64,000 bases of DNA, taken from Symsagittifera roscoffensis (lineage: Eukaryota; Xenacoelomorpha; Acoela; Convolutidae). The position numbers and the translations under genes are program-made. Below the pieces are notes generated by a model that was given only the letters and a program-made list of their open reading frames with translations, was not told the DNA's origin and made no database searches. The stretch lies in contig NC_087068.1 of the NCBI RefSeq assembly GCF_963678635.1, forward strand, positions 3,658,001 to 3,722,000, given 5' to 3'. Of this stretch, positions 34,073 to 45,100 are shown piece after piece; the stretch's first letter is position 1, and each line of letters begins with the position of its first letter.

Positions 34073-35539
34073 AGTCCAAAAAAATAGAAATTGCTTGCTT
34101 GAGGAAAAAAAACCTCTATTAAACAAGGCAAGATGATGTCTTAACAACTTGATAAATTCTAAACTGTGTAAATGTAGTTTGTGTCTCAATTAGATACTTT
34201 TTTCTTGAATTTAGGAGATAATTTTCGTTTTCGATTATTCATTTATCAGCGGAAGTTGAAATAGGGAGTTCAGCTCTTTGTGGTAAACACTTTTTGATCT
34301 CTGATTGATATCTGAACTTTTTGGTACCAAAAATGTTGCCTCTTTCTTGCTTGCAACCACAAGCACGAATCTTAGATTAGTAGAGCGACTTAGAAATTAG
34401 AACAAAAAGAAACCTCACTTTGTAATCGCCGTCAGAATAATTTAAACTATTTATTTATTGTAATTACAGTTTTGCATAAGAAGATATTGTTTTTGCTTGT
34501 TATACCCGGAAATACTCTTTTGGCGGAGAGATTTTGATGCATTTCAGAATCGTTTTTTAATTTCGCACACGTTGAACAAAGAAAGCTATAGTTTAATTCT
34601 GTTTTTTTTCTCCAAGACTCTCCTGATGGCTATGCAATAATTTAGCAGTCACGTGATTAACAATCTTAAGAACTGGATCAACTAAGATCATAACAGCTTA
34701 CAAACAAGTAATTTAACAACTTAGTTTTTTAGAAAACAAAAACGGTTTTTGTCTCTTTCACTATTTGCCATGTTGTCGCAAGTGTTGCGTCGCTTCTGTT
34801 TATTTCATTGTTACCTACATTTATCTTGATAGCAATATATGGTGTTCATATAATTGTCTGATGATGGGAGCTCATTTTTCACAGTTTGAAAAATCTGTTC
34901 AAAATAAAAACAATTTTATTTAAGATTCTAAACATTAACTCAACAAGGGCTAGATGATCGATCGGTCCCTTTGGCTATCTTCTCCTGGTACCAGTGGCTG
35001 AAATAGTATGTTATTTAAATTAAATTGCTTATATAATAATGCTGACTGGAGAAATCAATTCTTTCTTTCAAACCTCAAATGTAGTCAAAATGTATGTTAT
35101 TTCAAAGCCCTTCAGCCGTGATTCGAACTGCATTAGAAGTTTCCGTAAAGTTTCGTTTCGAAAACGTCATTTTGTTTTCTCTTTTTTTTTTGCTTTTACG
35201 GTTTCCGTAATTTCTCATGTCTATAGTCATTTGACACTCGCAATCCTCAATATAGCAAAAATTTGTCTTTTCTTCAAGTTTTGAATCGTGACCAGTAAAT
35301 TATGGCAATCGTGAGTTTCTGATCATTGCAAGAATCTATTAAGGTAAAAACGAGCTTTTCTGAAAGTAATTTTTTGTTCCTGCTTACACAAAATCGTACA
35401 CACTATTATATACACGTTGACAGTATAACATTGGCTTATGGTTAATATAAACATATGGCATTATTACGAAATATCAAATTAGTTGATTTTTTTAATAAAA
35501 ATTTGTAAACATTGTTCTGTTTATCTTTCTCTTCTTCGC
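34073..35539. other. FGD 3'UTR and intergenic
   Basis: AATAAA at 34903-34908, 830 nt past the stop, is a plausible FGD poly(A) signal. A fragment resembling the TGTTCCGAC-family interior (GCCGTGATTCGAACTGCATT) lies near 35115. Nothing else recognised. Confidence 0.4.
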
Positions 35540-36171
35540 TTAATGATTTCGGTTCTGGCCGTGGAACCCGCGAGGTTGCATCATTCTCTTCTGGTTCCCG
35601 GGAACCTGTCGTCTCTCGTTCGAATCCCTCCTAGCGCCCTGCTGCTCTCGCTTCTGTTGCAGCCGATGCGAGGCTCGCCTTCTCTCGAGCTGTTCGGAAA
35701 CCCCCTTTTCAACCTCTCGCTCTTCGGTTTCCTCTCGTTTCACGAAACCGCTGCCACTACCGCTTGCAGGCAAGTCATGTTTCGGCTTCTTGTGCTTCAC
35801 CCCGATGTCGGCGTCCGTCATTACGTACCCTCTCTCTTCTGTTTCTCGGCGGAGTTCATCACTCCTAACAGCAAATTTCGGGAAAGATCGTTTGTGATGC
35901 TTGTTTGCTGAAACAAAAATCACATTTGTCTCAAATATTTGTAGAATAACTTTTTTACCCGATTTGCTTTATTTTTATTTTGTTTTGAAGCTGGATTTGA
36001 TTCTAGAATGAGTGAAACTATTACAGAGACGAAACAGGTTTTCTCGAAAGGGACTGATTGCAAAAGGTTTGAGATATTTCGTGGACCTTTTTTTAAGTCA
36101 ATTTGGAACTACCCACCTTCTACAAGACAAGCGAACAGCAACACAGCGGCGGTGACAAGTCCCAATCTCAT
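35540..36171 (-). CDS. Small secreted protein, dibasic-rich; candidate peptide precursor
   Basis: The family is not recognised. Exon 1 (36117-36171) encodes MRLGLVTAAVLLFACLVE, a textbook signal peptide, then donor GAAG|GTGGGT in phase 1. Exon 2 (35540-35907) follows TTTGTTTCAG and enters in the matching phase, giving 140 aa. There is an in-frame stop upstream of the ATG (36217-36219) and A at -3. After the signal there is no cysteine. The chain is very basic and acidic, with dibasic sites at residues 24-25, 38-39, 58-59, 75-76, 94-96, 104-105, 111-112, 117-118 and 125-126. KR-bounded pieces include residues 106-124 and the C-terminal MMQPRGFHGQNRNH. No Gly-Lys-Arg amidation site is present. 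This architecture is typical of prohormone or secreted scaffold proteins. It could instead be a disordered matrix protein, or the exon pairing could be chance. Confidence 0.6.
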
Positions 36172-39100
36172 TTTTATTGAGTTAATTTTTGTTTTGAACC
36201 GTAAAATGAAAGACAACTAACTTGACGACAAAAAGTTTCTTTAAGCAAATGAAAATGAACAAAATGTTCTGGTTGTATCACGGCTCGGCGGAGGATCCAG
36301 GTAAAAACCGTTCACTTTTTTCAGTTGACGTAGAGAATTACACGCCTGATTTGTTTGCAAGATTATTGCTGCCAAACTGCCTTCATTAAAAGCAAAAGCC
36401 ATTGATGTACTAAAAAGACCTAGCTTGAGACTTTTCTGACGGTAATTTGTTGGTTTTTAATTAAGAAATCATACAATTTGGTTTTACCGATGACAGAGGC
36501 TGTAGCTTTATGTATATTAGAGCATATTTTAAGAGTGATCTAAGTTTGCTTTCAATCTTTCTTAACACTCAAAATTGAGCCGAGATTAAAAACCACACTT
36601 GTTATAAATTGTGCCTTTATTTTTTTGTCAATAGTTAATTTGAACCATGATAAATTTCAGCATGCGTTTTTCTCTCGAAAATTATAAAATCAAACAAAAA
36701 CTATAATCGGATCGTTAATTTTTAATGTTATTTAATAACAAACGTACTTCAGACGTGAACAAAATGAAACCGCTCTCAATAAACTGACTTGTCAGGCAGA
36801 AACAGAGGACTCACAAAAGTTTCAAAAGAGTCTGAGAATACGAAAGATTAAAGAATTCATGTTGACTTAAATAAAAATGGGTGTCGATTGAAATGTATCC
36901 GGGATGAAGCAATATATATACCTTTAAACCTTTTGTCCTTTCCTGAATTAAAGTTTTTCCTTTTCTGAAGTATTTTATAACCAATTGAACCATAAGTTAG
37001 ACCATTTTTGGTAGCAAAACTAAACAAGACTACTCAATTCAGGGCAAATCCCGAATATCCTGTTAACATGTTTTCGCAACTTTGCAATCAAAAATATCAA
37101 CAAGTAGAGTATTATTTTTTGGTTCGGTGAAAAAGTCAGAGTACTAATTGCAAGTTCAAATTGTTGTTTTGGTTGAACCAAAAAGTTTTATTACTCAGAT
37201 AGGCCAATCGTTCAAAACAAACCAATTCTTCGTTTTGACAAATTGTTTCTTCAAGTTGTCGTTTTGAACCCTAATGTTATTTCAATGCATGTTCTCGTAG
37301 AAAAATGCTCTTTTTTCCGTTTCATTCGAACCTCTCCTATTGGGCAGTTTAATCATAGAATATTGTTTTATGCTTAACCGTGCGATAAGCAAGGGAATTG
37401 TAACTGGAAGTAAAGATTTTTAAACTGGGAGTACAGATTTTCAATTAGAGAAATTGAGGAGGAGTTTTGTATTCGGATATGATTTAGTTTTTTCTTTTCT
37501 CTTTTTCTTTTTTTTTGGCTAAATCCTTCGTTTGACTAACTATTCTGCAAGAAATTGGTAATATCTTGTAAAATACGGCATCTGCGTTCTGACTTAGCTT
37601 AAGCTTAGCTTCTTGTAAAAATTTTGAAAACGATGGTATGTCATCTGAGTTGTTTAATTATTGTTGTAATTACTAAGAAAGATAGTAATTTCAAGTTTCT
37701 TTGACTAATTTTTGTCCGTTGAGAATTCAAACTTTGTTTCTGAAGCCAAAATTGCTAGTCAAAAATTTATTTAAGGCTCAACCTGGTTGCTTTAAGGGAA
37801 AGTTTTTTCTTTTTTGATAACTTTTCAAAACAGATAGTGTAAGTCTTCTTTGTTAATAATTAAGGAAACTAAAAAAATTCAATTCTTCATAATTCAAACC
37901 GGTTCAGAATACTGAAAACTTAATTAAGATTTCATTTAGTGAATAGGTAGAATAGCCAAAAACCAATTCAGCCAATTATAACATCGGAAGCTGCGGATAT
38001 GGCAAGGATAGTGTGTGAGGCCGAGCTCTCACTTGACCGTTAGCTTCAGGTCTACCACAGCCTGACCAATATCGGCTGAAACAGTGGTACCATGTGAAAA
38101 GCATCGCTCAACTGAACCTATCAGTCTGGAATGTGGGGACATAATAGAATAAACTATGCTTAAACAGGCTGCATAGTTTTTAACCACAGATCCTCTGCGA
38201 ACTGCAGAAACCCCAATTATTTTTTGTCATTTCAGCCAATTAGCTGCTGTGGACATAATCTAAAGTAATCTAAAAGTACAGTCGAGATTTAAAAAATGAA
38301 ATCCTGACCAGTCGAAATTGAAGTTTTTATTGACAGGTCTTTTTATGGCAATTTTTGAGACCTCTTGATTGATTCATAACTCGCTATATGATTCACAAAC
38401 AGCACGGAGAGCGCAGAGCTCGGTCGAATGCTGTCCAAGCGTAATATTGAAAAAAACTGTCTCGAGTAGCTTCCGTTAACCCAACATCGAAAGTAAGGAT
38501 TCAGTTTCATTTTTCGAGATACTTTTTTTAAGAGTTATTTATCAGAACAGGTGTGTTAGTGATAAACAGTTTGTCTCTTTGTCTAAAACTTTTGGTTCAA
38601 ATGCCAAACTAATCACCAAAATTTGCAAATGCCAAGACTTAAGAAGGTCAAAAAATTAATCAGTATTAAACTTAGTGTTATATTCTAGCCAAGCGAGTTT
38701 CAAAACTCAACATTTTCTCAACTACTACGATTTAAAAACTCCATCAAAAATTTCAACAAAATTTTTTTTAATGGCTTTGAAAAAAGTGCTATGGTGTTTG
38801 ATTTCCACCTCTGCCTTTTTAATAGTTTTTTTTATTAATTTATAAAATATTTGCTGAAAGATGGTGAAATCGTAAAACTTCAAATATTAAGATCACCCGA
38901 CAGCCTGAAAACATTTTGTATCAATGTACTGCTACAAACGCGGCGAAATTAAGCGTAAATTAATTTTGTAGACTCTAAAACGTCTGTTTTCAGTGTCACT
39001 TTTGAACAAGCTACTCTTCCAATTTCAGCAAAGCCTTCAGGTTTCCCATATTTCTTACATATTTCTTACTTAAAATGCCTTCTACAGAACGATCAAATTT

Positions 39101-39949
39101 TTGTTTCAAAGACTTGCCAATTTAATCTGGGTTCGAAAATGCCAAATTTTGTTATCAGCGCTAAGTTTTTTATCGGAGTATTTTTTTTGTATAAGCGGAG
39201 TAAAAAGGTGAAAACTCAATGCAACTCAGTGTGAAAATTCATTTAAACTCCTTAATTCTCAAAATTTTAGGCAATTTGAAAAACTTGGCGCAGATGAGAA
39301 AAGCTTGGGATTTTCACTTCGGTCATAAGGGGTAGCTCAGATTATTTGCTTTCAGTCTATGTAAAACTTTTGTAGAACATTTTAGTAAATGCTGGCCAAA
39401 CTGAACAATAAAAACAGACATTTTGGAGAGTAAAAAACTGAATTTGCGGTTTTTTGTCCACTGATGTATTCTTTTTTTTTACTGTGACTTGATTGTTGAG
39501 TAACTGTTTTCATATAGTTAAATGAAAATTAAATCACAAGTAATAAAACATGTTGAATATTTTAATTTTTGCCATTGTTGAACTTGATTTTGATTTCCGA
39601 CGATAAGTTTTTATGAATATATGTGCTACATACTGGAACCCATCGGGCAAAGAAGGATCCAAAACGGTGGTCAATGTTTCAGTCTACATGTAGAATTGGT
39701 GATTCATTCTACAGTAATACATGCTACAGTGACCTGTGCGTGAGATTGATTAATTATTTAGTTAAGTAGTACAGAAAACAAAGGGTCGAGCTCAAATTAG
39801 TCCATTCTTCGAAGATATCGTCCCTTCTATGGCAGAAAATAAAATTTGACAAAATCGGCAAACCCCCCTTCACTAAAATCGGAACTAAGGAAGCTAATAT
39901 AATGAAATTCAGAGGAGGGATACTAGAGATGATTTGACCCGGGCATACG
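36172..39949. other. Intergenic, nothing recognised
   Basis: AT-rich, with no supported exon. A short plus-strand frame starting at ATG 36247 ends at a GT (about 36300) but has no partner exon. A left-end fragment resembling the TGTTCCGAC family (GTATTCGGATATGATTTAG) lies near 37467. The segment 37985-38100 is GC-richer but unidentified. Confidence 0.35.
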
Positions 39950-41900
39950 AAAAACAAGACCCCTCAGATTGTTGGGGGGCAAGTGATAATGGTCCCCGGA
40001 AGTTTAAATGGCCCTATCAGAACTCAGAAACTAGAGGCGCTATTGGGCTCAAACTTTAGTTTGTTGTAGGCCTAGTTGAGGGAAGTTTCAGTTTGGAGCC
40101 CCAGACCCCTAGGACCCCCACTTCCGGCGCTGTGCCCCCTAACTTCCGCAAGTCGTGTCTCGGCCTCCAATGATCACAGGGAGCTGACACTTGGAGGGAT
40201 GATAGGTAATGGCAAGATACATCTTTTGTCATAATTTGAACACCGGAAATAGGTAATTAACGCAAATTAATGAACATTGGCCGAATGATTTTATTGCAGC
40301 ATTCAAACTAAGATACAAAACCCGAAAAAAGATCCCTTGTGAGTGAAAACCTTCCGGCGACCCCTTCTGGTGTTAATAGCTTTTTTCTGGAAAAAGCGAT
40401 ATTGAACCTTAGAAATGGGATAACTTGTGAACTATTAATGGAATGTGGATGGAACTTGGTAGTTAGGACCCCCATGGAATTGTGAACCCAAATATGGAAG
40501 TTCGAACACCAGATGACCCCTGGGTGACCTCAAGTTGACCTTTGGGCGTCTTGACACCAAAATTGCATAGAAAACCCCGAGGTTAACACCGGAAAGTGGC
40601 GTATTCCACAGCCCAACTCCTGGAAAAGAGAATAGGTCACTTTGCTAAAAGTTGAGAGGAAAACTCATATATTGGAAAATAGAGCAGAAGCTGATAGAGA
40701 TATAGTTTTATAAAGCATTCTTGAGGTAGTAGAGTTAATTCAAAGTGGACTTGGTAAACATTGGGGTCAGTTTTTCTTGGCGAAGGTTCTATTATTAGCA
40801 ATTCAACTAGACCAAAGAAAAAAAGTCTCTGAGGAAATTGATAGAAATATGACCGCAGCATAAGAACTAGGTCTCCTAAATAGTATGAACGGACAGGGGA
40901 TTTACTTGGCTCCCCGGAGTTGACTTTTTATTTTAATTTAACCCCTAATGGACGAACTACGTTCCCCTGATAGCTAGAAGGTCGGGATTGGAATAGAGTA
41001 TAGATCGAAATTTTAGGTGCTTGGAATGAATTCGCTGTCCATGAAAAGGGTCTCCCCCTAACCTTGGGAGGTCGGAACGTTAACGGGATAATTAAAATAA
41101 AGACCTTGGGAGAGTCACTGAGTAAACATACCATGGTTTGGAGGTTGAGTTGAACTCGAGGGCTGAAGTCACTGAGGTCAGAAATTAGCTGATTAGAATC
41201 GTATGACATTTGTTTGCTTGGTCAATTTGTGACACCTACCGCATAATAAGCGTGACAAGATTGATAAAAAAAGTGAACTTGGCACCTGGCAGAGTTGACA
41301 GGTGGAGGGATATAGTCTTAAACATGTGCGGACGGGTGATTTAAGCGGATGTCAGGACTGATAGGGAATGGAGTGACTTAACTAAAACTAAGTGTAGAAA
41401 AAAGGTAAGGAAATGGAGAGTACCGGAGAGCCTTTAAGAGTCAGAACAGTTGTTAGCTACTATTAAGAGTAGTTGGTTCTCTGAGTAAACGAACAATTTT
41501 AGCAGAATCGGTAGATAGTTGGTTCTCATCAGAGATTCTCTAGAGAGAGAGAATAGCTTAGAGTTAGTGGAGTTAGCTGGAAGTTAATTGCAATTAGCCA
41601 ATTTGGCCGATAAATCGCGGACCCTTTCCTTTTGGTTTGATGATTAGATTATAGGCTGGCCACTCAGATCCTTCTGTAATTGGACGTATAATCAATTGAA
41701 GTAATTTAACATTGGAAATTCTTACAACTGTGTCGAGTAGACAAGACAGCCGGAAGAGCAATACACAGAGGGGCAAGCAACATAATACAATACAGAATAG
41801 TTGCCACCAAAAAAAACTTTCGGGATTGTAGATAGTAGTGAATCTCGGTCGCCCCGCTAAATTCACTGCAAGGGACGACTTTGCGGTGTCGTTAGGAAAA
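39950..41900. other. Compositionally distinct block, possible inserted element
   Basis: This ~2-kb stretch is visibly richer in G and C runs than its surroundings (for example CCCCAGACCCCTAGGACCCC near 40100, and CACCAGATGACCCCTGGGTG near 40507). It lacks the long A/T tracts seen elsewhere. Minus-strand frames of 74-93 residues occur but match no domain I know. Possible transposable element or an unrecognised non-coding locus. The boundaries are estimates. Confidence 0.35.
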
Positions 41901-42054
41901 AGAAAACGAACCTAGAGAAGTAATCTCCAAAATCTACACTTCATGTGATGACTCTTGACAACTTGACTTGTTAAAATACAACATCATTCTGATCAAAACG
42001 ATAGCCATACATCCGAATTGAATACAAGCAAGAAAAGAAAAAAGGGCAAATAAC

Positions 42055-42112
42055 TTCTGCCAAAATCATAAATTGCCAAAATCATTAACTGCCAAAATCA
42101 TAAATTTTAAAT
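42055..42112 (+). repeat. 18-bp tandem repeat, three units
   Basis: TGCCAAAATCATAAATTGCC-type units repeat three times in the 3' flank of the B-box gene, about 80-130 bp past its stop codon. The repeat may lie in its 3'UTR. Confidence 0.75.
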
Positions 42113-42187
42113 TAGCAATATATCAAAAATGATAGTTTCATCTGTGAGTATTTTGCTTTCCAGTATTGGACTGTTCTCTCTCTGTTG

Positions 42188-45100
42188 CTAACCGTTATTC
42201 ATGCCATTGTTCTCTTCTTCATTTGACCTCTTATCACCCAGGTTTATTTCTCCGAACTGGTTGATCTGCTGTACTAGGTTTGGCAACTGCTCCTGGTCGA
42301 AATATACCTGCAAACAGAATTATATACGAAAGCTGCATTCCTTTTTTTCGACCTTATATCAGCAGGATTTCTGGATCAAATTAGGCTGCATTCTTTGATA
42401 ATTCAATGTTTGCTAAGTTCTAAGTTTTAATTTCGAGGCTCATGTGAACAATACCCCCTTAAATAGGTCAAAATAAAAATTTTCCCCTCGAATTAAATGC
42501 CAAATTCATGTATTTTGCTCTATCGAGTTGCATGGAATTATATGATTTTGTATAATAAGCTTTTTTCCCAAAAAAATGCGCTTTTTTTCTCAAAGAAAAC
42601 AAATGTAATTACTGAACTTCTACCTTCTCGGCCTTTTCCTTCGTCTGACAGTAGTCGGCTGTGTTTCCGAAGTCGTTCAGACACTCTCGTGACTTGAACT
42701 CCAGTGAACACAAGTGGGCAAATTTGGAGTCGTCTAGTAGTTTATATTTCACGCCCATCTCACTTTGAATATTCTTAGCTAAAAAAACTACGTTCAGACT
42801 TTTAAATATCTTTTGAGGAAATTATTCATACTTTGGACTTTTAGAGCAAGTTTCACCGAATTTGAAGCAGGTCAAAATCAATTGAACTTGACTTGTTTTT
42901 TCCCCTTTTTCATGCTTACTGTGGAGTGCGCGTAACCCATTCCAAACTAGAATGAAAATTTGGTTGTATATATAACTACAATTAGCTATTATAAACATTA
43001 AGAATTAGACATTAACAGATGTTCAATTGTTAATAGCTGTGGGATTACGGGTTTTAGGTATGAATAATTTAAAGATTGTCTTTCGATTTTATATAAATAA
43101 ATAAATTGAATTCCAGCAAAATCACAAGCCTCATAACAAATTGAGCATCATTTTTTTTACAAGCAAATAGGTTCAAATGAAGCTAGCAACTCTACCTAGG
43201 ATCAGCCACATGCATTCGCCCTCACGACGCTGACCTTAATATCTGGGTATTACAATCACACTCTTTTTTTTCGAAGAAAAACCAAATCAGATGGCGAATG
43301 AAAAGTTGAACTAATATGATATTTTTAAACGTTTAACTCAATTTTTTTGTACTGTTTCAACTCGAAGTCGTTTAGTACCATCTCTGGTTGCAGTATTCGA
43401 ATTATTACCATGACGTTGATCATATTAGTTGGCGAAGCAAACACGAGGTCATAGTTTTGCCAAACTAGCCCTTTTAGTTCTGAAACTCTCTAGAAGTAGG
43501 TCCGTGTAACCGGTTTAGTTAAATTTCTTAAACTTGTTCACTTTATGGTTACTGCTTCTACTAATTACTACTAATTTAGTACGAGTTATCGTGTTTTGCG
43601 TTATTAATAAATTATACGAGTTGTTTTTGCAAGCTCTGTGACAGCATCTAAAATTTCAACTTTTGTAAGGTACCCTTATCATTGAAAAACACAGCATTAG
43701 AAAACGAGTGCTAATCAATCAATCAATCAAAAAGAACTGATTAGCGTTTCTCGAAGTCAATTTTTTGAGGGAAAGGGTTGAACTTTGACTTCGAGAAACG
43801 CTAATCAATTCTTTTTGACTAATTCAAGTTGCTATGGAAATAAAAATCATAAAAATAAAAATCATGATTTTTTGAGGGAAAGGGTTGAACTTCAAGATTT
43901 TAATTTTTAAAATTTCCATAGCAACTGAAATTAGCCGGAGATTTGAATTGATGTGCAGTAACCGTTACATGATGTTATGAACATTACTGACCCGTAGTGC
44001 CGCAGTTCAGTTCCAGTTTTCTGGCTGTGACCCCCACATCCGCCTCCAATTCCTTCTGCTCCTTCTTCAGTCTCGCCATCTCCTCGTCTTTCTTTTCCCT
44101 CAACTCATGAATGAGAGCCAACTTCCTCTGTTTGATTGACTCGGAGAGCTAAAACAAACTTCGCAGCATTTTTCTTCTTCTTCTTCTGCATAATTTGTTG
44201 AATTCTACGTCTACCTCTTTTTCGAATTGAAAAAAAATGCTGAAATTAAAGACTGCTCGAATTAAAGACTGCTCGAATTAAAGACTGCTCGAATTAAAGA
44301 CTGCTCGAATTAAAGACTGCTCGAATTAAAGACAGCTCGAATTTAAAACTGCAAAGCCCTGAATGTTCCGACGGCCTTTTACTAATGATGAAAAGGATTT
44401 TGGTTCGACATTTTAAACTTTTTTTGGTTTTTCTTTTTATGCCCTGAAGCGTTATGTAAATTACAAAGTGATATGGTATGCGACTTATATGATATATGAT
44501 AGCCAGCATTTTTGGCTGAATACAATCTGAATAATATTGATGTTCAAATTTGAACACGAATTTTATCCAGATGGTATTCAGACAAAAATTGCCAGTTAAA
44601 AACGAAAATTGTTTGAAAAAAAGGTCATCCTAAGTACAAATATTCTGTCACTTTTATCGAATGTCGGAACAAATAGCACACGAAGCGGATTTTCTCACAG
44701 GTGCTTCTCACTGTTATATTGACATCCAGTAAATGCGAGGAAAAAAGATTATCCCGAAGGGGGCAGATTTTCCATTTTCTTCGAACTTCGTTTATTTTAA
44801 ATTCAATCACTATGTTCAAATTGAATGTTCAGTTTGAAATTTATTCTAATGTTTGGTTTCCAGTTTTTTTTACTCTCAAAAAAATCTGTCCATGTAAAAC
44901 ACATTTTTAACGTGCTCATGTGCTTTTTCTATGAATTGTTACAGTAAACACACACAAAGAAAAATCATATAAGAAGTAATAAAAAGGCTGTACTGCTAAG
45001 GTGTTTCACATTGTTTTGATTGTTCTTGGCCTGTTTCCAACTGGTTCAAAATTCTTGGGTATTTTTATAATCGGTGCTCATTAAAAAATATGTGAACCCT

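Noticed and set aside
35483-35911. 142-residue plus-strand frame
   Set aside because: It is the shadow of the secreted-protein exon on the minus strand, which has a proper acceptor and a phase-matched signal-peptide exon.
36247-36300. Possible plus-strand first exon (starts MKMNKMFWLYHG)
   Set aside because: A donor-like GT follows, but no phase-matching downstream exon was found and the peptide has no recognisable feature.
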